The notes: a model not told the origin generated them from the letters alone. DNA of 64,000 nt from Bacillus_BD sp050389805 (GCF_050389805.1 NZ_CP130945.1:2480001-2544000), one strand, 5' to 3'. Shown: positions 1 to 8,604, counted from the stretch's first letter. Numbers and translations: made by a program.

Positions 1-2
1 CT

Positions 3-476
3 TATGCGGCTCAGGTTCTAGCAGTAGTGAACCTTGGTGTAGCTCGTGCTGCTCTTGATGAAGTTTCTGTAATGGCTTCTGGGCGCAATAGTGTTTCTGG
101 TGCCCCTAAGATGGCCGATCGCGCATATGTGCGAATGGGGATAGCAGAGGCAGAAGCTAAACTTCGATCAGCAAGAGCGTTTTTCTACGAGACAACTGAA
201 TCCGCATGGGAATCGATTTTAAAAGGCGACGGTGTTTCTCCTGAGCAAACAAGTATGCTTCGTTTAGCTGGAGCAGAGGCAACCCGTGTAGGTGCGAGTG
301 TTGTTCAATCCGCTTACATGCTCGCTGGTATTACAGCCATCTATGACGGGCATCCGCTTCAACGTTATTTGAGAGATGCGATGGTCGTAACGCAGCACGC
401 ATTTTTAAGCGAAGGCATGTATGACGGTGCTGGTTCCGTACTACTTGGTACAAAGCCATTCCCGGGCTTCATTTAA
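3..476 (+). CDS. Flavin-dependent monooxygenase / acyl-CoA dehydrogenase type 2, C-terminal part (cut by window edge)
   Basis: The reading frame is open back to the window edge, so only the last ~157 residues are present. They are helical and match the C-terminal domain of the acyl-CoA dehydrogenase type 2 group (HpaB/HsaA/IacA-like oxygenase components), with the typical closing pattern of an H-x(3)-R-D-A segment followed by a QHAF motif. Enzymes of this group use reduced FAD from a partner reductase to hydroxylate aromatic rings; others are true acyl-CoA dehydrogenases. The position beside a phenol-sensor regulator and ring-cleavage genes favours an aromatic hydroxylase, but that is inference. 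A GTG at 27 is internal, not a start. Confidence 0.7.
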   Translation, partial: YAAQVLAVVNLGVARAALDEVSVMASGRNSVSGAPKMADRAYVRMGIAEAEAKLRSARAFFYETTESAWESILKGDGVSPEQTSMLRLAGAEATRVGASVVQSAYMLAGITAIYDGHPLQRYLRDAMVVTQHAFLSEGMYDGAGSVLLGTKPFPGFI

Positions 477-818
477 AGAATTGTTGAATGATGGTTTCAT
501 CAGTATTCATCCCCTGTGTGGAAATACAGGGATGAATACTGATAAGCTCTTTGATTCAATCATTAATTTATAAAAAGTATTTAAACCCCCAAAACTTAGC
601 GATTATCCTCTCAATCATTTCCCTATATTTATAAAAATAAAAACTATAAAAATATTACTAATATAAGTTATAAAAATGGAAGAACTACGATGTATAAGGT
701 AAAATAAAGGAAAGTTCAAAATTTTCTATGATATCAGAATTATTTTAAACCACATTCATATCTTGTGTTTTACAATATTCGTTTATTAATAGTTTTATAA
801 GGAAAGAGGTAGGTCGGT
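477..818. other. Gene-free spacer, 342 bp
   Basis: Apart from the stem-loop at 499-542 the spacer is very A+T-rich. It must hold the promoter of the PucR-type regulator, but I see no convincing -35/-10 pair. No small ORF with a ribosome binding site stands out. Confidence 0.5.
499..542 (+). terminator. Stem-loop after the flavin monooxygenase gene
   Basis: ATCAGTATTCATCCC(C)TGT pairs with ACAGGGATGAATACTGAT, an 18-bp stem with one bulged C. No clear U-tract follows, so it is a probable but not classical terminator. Confidence 0.5.
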
Positions 819-2741
819 TTGACATCAACAAAAAATAACGAGTTATCAAATATTTTTTCCTTTTTTAATCATGGGGGAGATTATTATTTCCAAGAAAAGC
901 GAATGGTCATTTCAAGTACGGATGCATGGGGGGTATTAAGAAAGGACCTTATCGATACGTTGGGTATCCAAAGGGCAAAAAGGTTTCTTCTTCGATATGG
1001 TTGGAATTGCGGGAAAAATGAAGCAAGGATGTTAAAGGATCTAGTTGATTGGGAGAATGATATGGATTGGCTTGTAGCGGGTTCACAAATGCACCAAATT
1101 GGTGGACGTGTTTTATCTTATCCAGAGTACTTTCAGGTAGATATGGAGAAAGGAACATTTCATGTTTCCGGTCACTGGGTTGATTCGTATGAAGCCAAGC
1201 AGCATTTGCAGCATTACGCCTTGTACCATGAGCCCATTTGTTATTTTCTAATTGGTTATGGCGGGGGCTATACAAGTGAGTGCATGGGGAAAAGGGTTAT
1301 TTTTAAAGAAACGGAATGTGTTGGAAAAGGCGATAAACAGTGTCGCTATGTGGCCAAAACGGTGGAAGAATGGGGTTCTGAAATTGATGATGATTTGATT
1401 AACTATGAAGAACAAGACATTGCCGATGAACTCGATATCGTCTATCGTCGTGTGGAAAGACAGAGTGAGATTCTGCATGTCGGGACATCGATCACCAAGA
1501 ACTTGACGTTTGCACTCCTTCAGGACAAGGGAATGAATGATTTTGCAAAGATCCTTGCTGATGACTTAAGTCTTCCTGTTTTTATCCAGAATCAGTACTT
1601 TGAGGACATTGCTCATTATGCGGAAGAAACGTATGTAAATATTCAAGAGTATCAATGGGAAAACATGAGAGAATTTATAAAACAAAAAGTGTCAGATCGT
1701 GTCTTGACGCAAACGGAGTCCTATGAAATGACTTCGCATCAGCATTTACTCGTTTCACCAATTATTATTCAAAATGATGTATATGGCTACATTTCTATTT
1801 ATCGGGAACGGGCCCCTTTCGGAGATGCTGAAACCGATTTTCTCGAAAGGGCTGCAAGTATTTGTGCCGTAAAAATGTTAAATGAACGGACAGCGATTCA
1901 AACGGAAGAGAGAATGAAGGGGGACTTGTTGGAAGAACTCTTTAAGAGTGAGACCAATACGGCTGATATTGTTAAACGATTTTCTTATTTTGGTTATAAC
2001 ATGAATACGCCCCATTATGTGGTAACTTTCGAACTGCCAAATTATAGCCTCTTCCCTGAATCTGAAGTACCTAACACAAATAAAGGGAACAGTCCCTTAA
2101 AAGCATTGATGAATTTTTTTGATCGAGAGGAAACGCACTTCCACACGAACTTTGTAAAGTTGCAAAAGTATAACAAAGTAACTGTTTTAATTTCAGAGGG
2201 GTATCTTCATAAGAAAAAAATAGACATCAAAAGATTCGCTGAGGAATGTTATGCTTTGATCCAAAAAGAGCAAAAAACGGATTTAGTCTATATCGGAGTA
2301 AGCAAAATATGTACAGACGCTGAGCAATACAGCAAACGATATAAAGAGTCTATTAAAGCGATTGAGGTGTCAAAGGCAAGAAACCGATTGATGAATACGA
2401 TAAACAGTACGATCGTCCATGCTGATGAATTAGGACACATTATGATTTTGCTAGATGCAAGGAAACCAGAGGAGTTGCTGGCATATGCTCATGAGTTTTT
2501 AGCTGACTTAAAGTCCTATGATGAGAAAAATTCTACAGAACTGATACGGACACTCTATTATTATATTGAAAATGAATGCAATCTCCATAAAACCGCAAGA
2601 GAAATGAATGTTTCGATAAGTGGGATGCGCTATCGAATAACTAGAATTGAAGAGATCATAGGGGTTGATTTGTCGAAGGCCTCATCAAAATTTGAAATTC
2701 AAATTTCCTTACAAACGTATATGGTGTTTAACCTCTTGTAA
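819..2741 (+). CDS. PucR-type transcriptional activator with XylR_N/V4R phenol-sensing domain
   Basis: 640-residue regulator with a TTG start about seven bases after AAAGAGGTAG. Residues ~20-185 are an XylR_N plus V4R (4-vinyl reductase) sensor, residues ~200-350 a GAF-like region, and residues ~565-635 a PucR-type helix-turn-helix. The sensor keeps what I recall as the four zinc ligands of MopR (C155, E178, C181, C189) at C141, E164, C167 and C175, with exactly the same spacing. The phenol-contacting His and Trp of MopR (H106, W134) fall on H92 and W120 at the same offset of 14. There is no AAA+ module, so unlike DmpR/XylR/MopR it should act on ordinary sigma-A promoters. It is expected to control the aromatic genes on one or both sides. 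Sensing of phenol or a similar aromatic is inferred from the conserved pocket. Confidence 0.85.
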   Translation: MTSTKNNELSNIFSFFNHGGDYYFQEKRMVISSTDAWGVLRKDLIDTLGIQRAKRFLLRYGWNCGKNEARMLKDLVDWENDMDWLVAGSQMHQIGGRVLSYPEYFQVDMEKGTFHVSGHWVDSYEAKQHLQHYALYHEPICYFLIGYGGGYTSECMGKRVIFKETECVGKGDKQCRYVAKTVEEWGSEIDDDLINYEEQDIADELDIVYRRVERQSEILHVGTSITKNLTFALLQDKGMNDFAKILADDLSLPVFIQNQYFEDIAHYAEETYVNIQEYQWENMREFIKQKVSDRVLTQTESYEMTSHQHLLVSPIIIQNDVYGYISIYRERAPFGDAETDFLERAASICAVKMLNERTAIQTEERMKGDLLEELFKSETNTADIVKRFSYFGYNMNTPHYVVTFELPNYSLFPESEVPNTNKGNSPLKALMNFFDREETHFHTNFVKLQKYNKVTVLISEGYLHKKKIDIKRFAEECYALIQKEQKTDLVYIGVSKICTDAEQYSKRYKESIKAIEVSKARNRLMNTINSTIVHADELGHIMILLDARKPEELLAYAHEFLADLKSYDEKNSTELIRTLYYYIENECNLHKTAREMNVSISGMRYRITRIEEIIGVDLSKASSKFEIQISLQTYMVFNLL

Positions 2742-2900
2742 TTGACTTCCATTAATGGGAAAGTGACCTTTTCCTGGAAAATAAGATAAAATGACACATA
2801 ATCCCTGAAAACGACGCACAATCGCGTGGAAACGACATGGTTCTCGAAATGAGTATAAAGGGAAGGAATATCCATAAAAAGTAGGTACAGGTTTATTTTT

Positions 2901-2929
2901 GCTATGTGGTTTTCCCCATAGCTTTTTTT
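2901..2929 (+). terminator. Rho-independent terminator after the PucR-type regulator
   Basis: GCTATGTGG pairs with CCCCATAGC (8 of 9) around a 4-base loop and is followed by seven T. It lies only 30 bp before the start of the next gene, so it either ends the regulator transcript or acts as a leader attenuator. Confidence 0.75.
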
Positions 2930-2958
2930 CGGGATTATATATAATTGGGGTGATTGGT

Positions 2959-3600
2959 TTGACGTTTAGTAAACAATTCCAGGTTCGTCTCGCGTTTTAT
3001 TTAATCGGGATCCTTTGCCTCTCATTTGGGATTAGTTGCTCAATTAATTCCCAGTTGGGGGCTGCTCCTATGCCTTCTTTACAAGTTGGTTTGCAGCAAA
3101 CACTTGGATTAACGGTCGGCACTTGGGAGTTTCTCATAGGGGCAATTTTGGTTACCATCATGGCAGTTATCCGAAGAAGTCGTCCCGATGTATTGGCCTT
3201 TCTCTCATCTTTTTTAACGGGTATGGGAATAGATATGTGGTTATTTATTACGAAACAAGTGTGGATTCCTGAACTATGGGTGGGGAAGATCCTATTCCTC
3301 TGTCTAGGTTTAATCTTCATTGGGCTAGGTGTATCGCTTTATTTACAAGCAAAGTTTTCTCCAGCACCGCCTGATGGAATGGTCCTTCTTCTAGAAGAAC
3401 AATTTAGAATGAATCGCGCCACCTCCAGGACCATCTTTTCGGGTGCTGTTGTCGTACTTGCTTTCCTTTTTAGTGGTCCAATAGGTGTAGGGACCATTAT
3501 TATGGTTGTATCACTCGGTCCGATCGTGGCCCGATTTTATCCGATTATGGAAAAATTATTTCAACATTTCACATTTAGCAGAAGTCTCCCGCTAGCTTAA
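2959..3600 (+). CDS. YczE/YyaS/YitT-type integral membrane protein
   Basis: About 213 residues with five to six hydrophobic segments and the glycine-rich pattern of the YczE/YitT-like membrane family; the biochemical function of the family is not established. I prefer the TTG at 2959, seven or eight bases after GGGGTG, giving a product beginning LTFSKQFQ. An upstream in-frame start at 2899 would begin inside a terminator hairpin and has no ribosome binding site. The gene is flanked by terminators on both sides, so it is probably a single-gene unit. No link to the aromatic pathway is visible. Confidence 0.7.
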   Translation: MTFSKQFQVRLAFYLIGILCLSFGISCSINSQLGAAPMPSLQVGLQQTLGLTVGTWEFLIGAILVTIMAVIRRSRPDVLAFLSSFLTGMGIDMWLFITKQVWIPELWVGKILFLCLGLIFIGLGVSLYLQAKFSPAPPDGMVLLLEEQFRMNRATSRTIFSGAVVVLAFLFSGPIGVGTIIMVVSLGPIVARFYPIMEKLFQHFTFSRSLPLA

Positions 3601-3619
3601 GGTGGGGGATTTTATTTTT
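3585..3619 (+). terminator. Rho-independent terminator overlapping the 3' end of the YczE-like gene
   Basis: TCTCCCGC pairs with GTGGGGGA (two G-U pairs) around a 9-base loop, followed by TTTTATTTTT. The left arm lies in the last codons of the gene. Confidence 0.75.
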
Positions 3620-3725
3620 GTTAAAATTGTAGTTACTGTTTTTTATTACAGATCGTATTTAAAACAAGTGAACTGTATGTTTCGGTTACATCCTATTGAT
3701 TTTTTCCAACCTAATCGTCTATTGA

Positions 3726-3740
3726 TTGAAAGCGTTTGAT
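3726..3740 (+). promoter_or_regulatory. Possible CcpA (cre) operator upstream of the Rieske operon
   Basis: TTGAAAGCGTTTGAT differs from the degenerate cre consensus WTGNAANCGNWNNCW at one position. It sits 65 bp before the oxygenase start codon, close to a TATAAT at 3756-3761. Carbon catabolite control of an aromatic operon would be normal in Bacillus, but this is a single weak match. Confidence 0.3.
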
Positions 3741-3806
3741 TTAATAATATAAACATATAATCTAAATTTTCAAAAAACACAGTAAATATAAAATGGAGGA
3801 ATTGAT

Positions 3807-5087
3807 ATGCTATCAAAACAAGATAATCATTTATTAACTAGAGTAGGTCCTGGTACACCGATGGGAGAATTGTTCCGACGCTATTGGATTCCAGCTTTAA
3901 AATCAGATGAATTACAGCCTGATGGTAAGCCGCAACGAGTGAAATTACTAGGTGAAGAATTAATTGCCTTCCGTGATACAGAAGGGAAAATTGGTTTGAT
4001 GGAGGAAGCCTGTCCACACCGTGGTACATCACTCTATTACGGAATTAATGATGGCTGTGGTCTTCGTTGTATGTACCATGGTTGGAAGTTTGATACGAAT
4101 GGTGATTGTACGGAGATTCCATCAGAAGAAGGAGATCCGAAGTTTAGACAGAAAATCAAAATTAAAAGCTATCCAGTAAAAGAGGTAAAAGGAATGGTTT
4201 GGACGTATATGGGACCAGAAGATACTCAACCTGACTTCCCTGAATTTTATTGGATGGGATTGCCTGATGATTATATGATGTCTGAGCGAGTTTGGCAGGA
4301 ATGTAACTATGCACAAGTAATGGAAAATGATCTTGATTATGTCCATGCGGCGTTTCTCCATAAAGCACATGGAAAACAAGAAACAGGTGAAGGGATTTTA
4401 AGTACAGATTTAGGAATTGATCCGGATCATCCACTTGTAAAAAACCCACCGGTTAAGCAAGATGTCGAGGATGCCAACTATGGAAAACGTTGTGTAGCGG
4501 TTGGAATAGGCAACGAAACAGACAACGCATTTATGGAAATTCACTATATCTTCCCGTTCTATACGTATCCGCCAAGATTTGAAGGAGAAGATGGAATGTG
4601 GCATGCGTTCATTCCTAGAGATGACTATAGCACTTGGTCATGGGATGTCCAATTTTCCCATGATCGACCAATCGATGTTCAAGCTAACCATGAGCGTCGT
4701 GGTTTAAAACTAGATGAACATTTCAAAAAGCAAATCAGTCTTGAAAATGATTATGCTCAGGATCGTGAGCTACAAAGAACAGGAAACTTCACGGGTATTC
4801 GTGGAATAGCTAATCAGGACCATGCCGCAACTGAAACGATGGGACCGATTGTTGACCGTTCGAAGGAGCATCTTGGAACAAGTGATTTACCAATTATTCA
4901 TATGCGTCGCTTATTGCTTCAGCAAGTGAAAGCATTCCAAGAAGGGGCAGAGAATTTTAAGTTAGATAATAACTCCTTAAAGGATTTATATAGTGCTGGA
5001 ATCTATGATAGCAATCAAAAATCATGGCAAGAGGCATTTCCAATGAAGGAACAATTTAAAGTGGATGGACAAGAGGTAAAATCATAA
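3807..5087 (+). CDS. Rieske [2Fe-2S] aromatic ring-hydroxylating oxygenase, alpha subunit
   Basis: 426 residues, ATG start eight bases after GGAGG. The N-terminal Rieske domain carries C69-x-H71 and C88-x2-H91. The catalytic domain has the mononuclear iron motif with H180 and H185 and the bridging D177 (in NDLDYVH). Overall it resembles the phthalate 4,5-dioxygenase/phenoxybenzoate dioxygenase type, which hydroxylates or O/N-demethylates aromatic acids and needs a reductase. No reductase and no beta subunit are adjacent; the ferredoxin at 8227 is the only visible electron carrier. It leads a cluster with an amidase and a catechol 2,3-dioxygenase, so its product is plausibly a catechol, an inference from context. 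Confidence 0.88.
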   Translation: MLSKQDNHLLTRVGPGTPMGELFRRYWIPALKSDELQPDGKPQRVKLLGEELIAFRDTEGKIGLMEEACPHRGTSLYYGINDGCGLRCMYHGWKFDTNGDCTEIPSEEGDPKFRQKIKIKSYPVKEVKGMVWTYMGPEDTQPDFPEFYWMGLPDDYMMSERVWQECNYAQVMENDLDYVHAAFLHKAHGKQETGEGILSTDLGIDPDHPLVKNPPVKQDVEDANYGKRCVAVGIGNETDNAFMEIHYIFPFYTYPPRFEGEDGMWHAFIPRDDYSTWSWDVQFSHDRPIDVQANHERRGLKLDEHFKKQISLENDYAQDRELQRTGNFTGIRGIANQDHAATETMGPIVDRSKEHLGTSDLPIIHMRRLLLQQVKAFQEGAENFKLDNNSLKDLYSAGIYDSNQKSWQEAFPMKEQFKVDGQEVKS

Positions 5088-5148
5088 TCGATCCATTTGA
5101 CTTTAACTAGATTGACTTAAGTAGGTTACGACAAACCATATGAAAGTA

Positions 5149-5178
5149 GGGTGATTTCCTTTCAAAAGGAAATCACCC
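5149..5178 (+). terminator. Strong hairpin after the Rieske gene
   Basis: GGGTGATTTCCTTT pairs perfectly with AAAGGAAATCACCC. The downstream T-run is poor, so it may terminate only partly or protect the 3' end of the oxygenase mRNA while the amidase is expressed further on. Confidence 0.6.
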
Positions 5179-5231
5179 CTCTGATATCTTGTTTAATAGA
5201 TTGAGAATTTTGAAGTGAAAGCAGGGATTGC

Positions 5232-5348
5232 ATGACTTTAGAAGAGTATCTACGAACAATTTTAAATGAAGAAGAAGTAGAATTAGCGATACTAGAGCCG
5301 GCCTTTACTTTTAGTTTAGAAGGTTATAAGGTGACTAGCTATGAATGA
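5232..5348 (+). CDS. 38-residue ORF overlapping the amidase start
   Basis: An ATG after GCAGGGA opens a 38-codon frame rich in Glu and Leu (begins MTLEEYLRTIL) and stops in an ATGAATGA overlap of 8 bp with the amidase ATG at 5341. Such an overlap normally couples translation. Small helical partners of amidases exist (GatC for GatA, AtzG for the amidase AtzE), and this may be a reduced one, but I see no motif proving it. It could also be only a leader peptide. Confidence 0.4.
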   Translation: MTLEEYLRTILNEEEVELAILEPAFTFSLEGYKVTSYE

Positions 5349-6750
5349 ACTTCTTTTTGAAACGATTGAAAACGCAGCGAATGCCATTAAAAATAAACAG
5401 ATTTCACCGGTTGAATTAACAGAGATGACCTTAAAACAAATTTCTGAGCATGAACCAAGAGTGAATGCGTTTATTACGGTTATGGAAGAAGAGGCAATGT
5501 CCCAAGCAAGACAACTAGAAGCAGAGATGTCGAACAATCAAGTACGAGGACCGTTACACGGAATTCCTATTGCTGTTAAAGATATTTTACAAACAAAGGG
5601 TGTAAAAACAACAGGTGGTTCCAAAATTTTCGATAACTGGATTCCTTCTGAGGATGCGGTAGCGGTTCAAAAATTAATCGATGCCGGTGCAGTGATCATT
5701 GGCAAGGCGAATTTGCATGAGTTTGCCATGGGTGCGACGACAGAAAATCCACATTATGGCAGCACGAAGAATCCTTGGAATGTGACAAGAATTCCAGGTG
5801 GCTCAAGTGGGGGATCTGCGGTAGCAACCGCAACAGGAATGGCTTTTGGAGCGGTAGGAACCGATACAGCAGGGTCTGTACGACTACCAGCAGCGATGTG
5901 TGGTACCGTTGGATTTAAGCCAACCTACGGACTGGTTTCAAGACGCGGCTGTCTACCATTTAGTTGGTCATTGGATCATGTCGGTCCAATGACAAGAACG
6001 GTTCAGGATGCGGCTATTATGCTTGAGGTCATGAAAGGTCATGATGCATCGGATCCAGCGTCTGCCAAAAAAACGGTGAATGTTCTATCAGACTCTTTAG
6101 AAGATTTAAAAGGAGTTAAGCTTGGTTTCTATGAACCTTATATGTTTGCCGGAATCGATGATGATGTGAAAAAGGTGATAGAAGAAGCCTTCCAACAACT
6201 CGAATCATTAGGAGTGGAAATTATCCCAATTGATTTACCAGGAATCGATGATGCCCTTAACGCGTTAAAGGCGATTGCCCAATCAGAAGTCGTCTCCGTG
6301 CATGAACCATTCTTGAAAAAATATGGTCATTTATATGGAGATGATTTGAAATACCGTTTTGATTTTGGAAGTGATATATCTGCAACTGTTTACCTTCGTG
6401 CCCAGCGTAGGAGAGAACAGTTTGTTAAGGAAACGATCAAACAAATGCATGGCATCGATGCCTTAGTTGGATCAACCAATGTTCAGCCACCGTTTGAAAT
6501 TGGAACCATGGTACCGGAAATGGCGATCAGCAATATGTTTACTCTAGGTAAAACGCCGTTAGCCAATATTCTCGGTTTTCCGGCTCTCTCAGTTGCTTGT
6601 GGGTTTACTTCAGAAAAACTGCCAGTCGGATTGCAGTTGATTGGAAAGCCTTTTACTGATCAAAGAGTACTGCAAATTGGGGACTGCTACGAGAAATCGA
6701 TGCAGTGGGTACAGGCATTAAAAAACAATTTGAATTATGTACAGCAATAG
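5341..6750 (+). CDS. Amidase signature family hydrolase
   Basis: 469 residues, the usual length for GatA-like amidases. The Ser-cisSer-Lys triad is intact: K80 (in PIAVKD), cis-Ser S155 (in GGSSGGSA) and nucleophile S179 (in DTAGSV). It hydrolyses a C-N amide bond, but the signature does not give the substrate. A true GatA role is unlikely because no gatC/gatB neighbours are present. Its place between a Rieske oxygenase and ring-cleavage genes suggests it releases an aromatic acid or amine from an amide, or acts on a nitrogenous intermediate. Translation is probably coupled to the 38-codon ORF in front. Confidence 0.85.
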   Translation: MNELLFETIENAANAIKNKQISPVELTEMTLKQISEHEPRVNAFITVMEEEAMSQARQLEAEMSNNQVRGPLHGIPIAVKDILQTKGVKTTGGSKIFDNWIPSEDAVAVQKLIDAGAVIIGKANLHEFAMGATTENPHYGSTKNPWNVTRIPGGSSGGSAVATATGMAFGAVGTDTAGSVRLPAAMCGTVGFKPTYGLVSRRGCLPFSWSLDHVGPMTRTVQDAAIMLEVMKGHDASDPASAKKTVNVLSDSLEDLKGVKLGFYEPYMFAGIDDDVKKVIEEAFQQLESLGVEIIPIDLPGIDDALNALKAIAQSEVVSVHEPFLKKYGHLYGDDLKYRFDFGSDISATVYLRAQRRREQFVKETIKQMHGIDALVGSTNVQPPFEIGTMVPEMAISNMFTLGKTPLANILGFPALSVACGFTSEKLPVGLQLIGKPFTDQRVLQIGDCYEKSMQWVQALKNNLNYVQQ

Positions 6751-6871
6751 TGTAAAACTTCCATCAACGTGAGATTCTTCATTCTTGTTGATGGTTAATT
6801 ATATCAAACGAAATAAAAAAGAGAGTTCAATCTAGCTATCTATAAACTTAGTAAAATAAGAGGGGACTAAG

Positions 6872-7282
6872 ATGATTCAGAAAATGGAGCATGTAGCGAT
6901 TATCGTTCGCAATATGGATGAAACCATTCAGTTTTATTCAGAAACGTTTGGGTTTAAAGTACGACTTCGTGGTCGTAAATCTGACCGTGAAATGGCTTTT
7001 TTATATCTTGATACACAGCGGAGCATGGAAATTGAGCTGATTCAGCAACTAACAGAAGGAAGCGAATACAGTGAAACGGGGATTGTCAATCACCTTGCAT
7101 TCACTGTCGAAAATATTGAAGAGACCATTCAATTTTTGAGGGAGAAGGATATTACCTTTACTTCAGAGGACGTAAAACCCACTCTTGAAGGTGGACGAAT
7201 GATCCTTTTTCATGGACCGAACCGTGAGTTGTTGCAGTTAGTGGAACGAGTTAAAGAACCGAGTAAATCTAAGGAGGACTAA
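6872..7282 (+). CDS. VOC (glyoxalase/bleomycin-resistance fold) protein
   Basis: 136 residues with the paired beta-alpha-beta-beta-beta modules of the vicinal oxygen chelate fold. H7 (in MEHVAII), E54 (in MEIELIQ), H95 near NHLAF and E118 (in NRELLQL) sit where metal ligands usually lie. Lactoylglutathione-lyase-like members of this size can be isomerases, epimerases or small dioxygenases. It ends 1 bp before the catechol dioxygenase start, so both are cotranscribed. A role on an aromatic or thiol-bound intermediate is inference. Confidence 0.75.
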   Translation: MIQKMEHVAIIVRNMDETIQFYSETFGFKVRLRGRKSDREMAFLYLDTQRSMEIELIQQLTEGSEYSETGIVNHLAFTVENIEETIQFLREKDITFTSEDVKPTLEGGRMILFHGPNRELLQLVERVKEPSKSKED

Positions 7283-7283
7283 T

Positions 7284-8198
7284 ATGGGAAATGTACTTCG
7301 TCTTGGCCGTGTAGAATTAAATGTACTAGATTTAGATCAATCGGTAGACTACTATACAAATGTGATTGGATTAGAAGAAACTGGACGGGCAGGAAACAGT
7401 GTTTATTTAAAAGCATGGGATGAATTTGACCATCACAGTTTAATTCTTACAAAATCGAATAAAGCGGGTTTGGTTCATATGGCTTTTAAGGTCGAGAGCC
7501 TTGATGATTTAGCTTATTATGAAAAGAAGGTTGAGGAGTTTGGCTGTACCACTTCTCGTATTTCTAGTCATTCAAGATTAGCCGAAGGGGAAGCGGTCCA
7601 TTTTATTTTACCAACAGGTCATCACTGTGAACTCTATTATGAAATCGGTTTCCTTGGTACGGCAGTGGGTACACGCAACCCACATCCATGGCCATTAACC
7701 GCAAAAGGGATTGCACCGCATCGTCTTGATCACTTGTTACTAACAGGAGATGATTTGAAGACTGTTACTCGATTCTTTGTCGAAGTGCTTAATTTTAAAC
7801 AAAGCGAAAAAGTTGTAACGGAAGGCGAAGAACAATTACTAGGTAGTTTCTTGTTTTCCAGTAATAAAGCACATGATATTGCGTTTGTCCATGGACCGGA
7901 TGCGAAGTTGCACCATGTGGCTTTTCATGTGGATTCCCTACACGATGTATTTAAAGCAGCAGACCTCTTATCGATGCATAAAGTTCCGTTTGATGTGACA
8001 CCTACTCGTCATGGTATTACACGAGGACAAACGATTTACTTCTTCGATCCTTCTGGAAACCGAAATGAAGCATTTGCTGGCGGCTATATGGCATTCCGTG
8101 ATATGCCGACGATTACATGGGATGCATCTGAAATTGGAACCGGAATTTTCTATCACCGTAGAGAATTGTCCGAATCCTTTATGAAGGCATTAACCTAA
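7284..8198 (+). CDS. Catechol 2,3-dioxygenase (type I extradiol, XylE-like)
   Basis: 304 residues made of two VOC domains. By alignment to Pseudomonas XylE the iron ligands H153/H214/E265 correspond to H150, H211 and E262, and the active-site H199, H246 and Y255 to H197, H243 and Y252. The enzyme should open a catechol between C2 and C3 with O2, giving a yellow 2-hydroxymuconic-semialdehyde-type product. An AAGGAGGAC site lies just before the ATG. No semialdehyde hydrolase or dehydrogenase (xylF/xylG type) lies in the window, so the lower pathway must be elsewhere. Confidence 0.92.
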   Translation: MGNVLRLGRVELNVLDLDQSVDYYTNVIGLEETGRAGNSVYLKAWDEFDHHSLILTKSNKAGLVHMAFKVESLDDLAYYEKKVEEFGCTTSRISSHSRLAEGEAVHFILPTGHHCELYYEIGFLGTAVGTRNPHPWPLTAKGIAPHRLDHLLLTGDDLKTVTRFFVEVLNFKQSEKVVTEGEEQLLGSFLFSSNKAHDIAFVHGPDAKLHHVAFHVDSLHDVFKAADLLSMHKVPFDVTPTRHGITRGQTIYFFDPSGNRNEAFAGGYMAFRDMPTITWDASEIGTGIFYHRRELSESFMKALT

Positions 8199-8226
8199 TT
8201 CTATATTTACAAAGTGAGGTGAAGGC

Positions 8227-8553
8227 ATGTATAAAGTTTCATTAAAAGCTAGAAACCAAGAGTTTGAGTATCAGTGTGCACCGAGCCAAACGCCATTAAG
8301 AGCAGCTCGGGAACATTTTATTCCATTTCCAACTGGATGCCAGCGTGGAGGATGCGGGATGTGTAAGGTTAAAGTGTTAGAAGGGGAGTACGATCACGAA
8401 ACGACGCGATCACATGAATATCTTTCTGATGAAGAACTAAAAAATAATTTCGCATTAGCTTGCTGCATGACTCCAAAAAGTAATCTAGAATTGATCACAA
8501 TTGAGGATTATGAAAAGCAAAAGAACACATTGACGGCTGCTAGTCAAAACTGA
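8227..8553 (+). CDS. Plant-type 2Fe-2S ferredoxin
   Basis: 108 residues with the C38-x4-C43-x2-C46...C79 cluster motif. Small ferredoxins next to catechol 2,3-dioxygenases (XylT type) reactivate the oxidised iron of the dioxygenase, while others feed Rieske oxygenases. Both partners are in this operon and either role fits. The start codon follows GTGAGGTGAAGG. It is the last gene before a strong terminator. Confidence 0.88.
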   Translation: MYKVSLKARNQEFEYQCAPSQTPLRAAREHFIPFPTGCQRGGCGMCKVKVLEGEYDHETTRSHEYLSDEELKNNFALACCMTPKSNLELITIEDYEKQKNTLTAASQN

Positions 8554-8561
8554 GTGAGGTG

Positions 8562-8604
8562 AAAAAACCGTATGTCTGAAGAGATCAGGGCATACGGTTT
8601 TTTC
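8562..8604 (+). terminator. Terminator of the aromatic operon
   Basis: AAAAAACCGTATG pairs with CATACGGTTTTTT. It is symmetric with A and T tracts, so it could also serve the convergent LysR gene. Confidence 0.9.
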
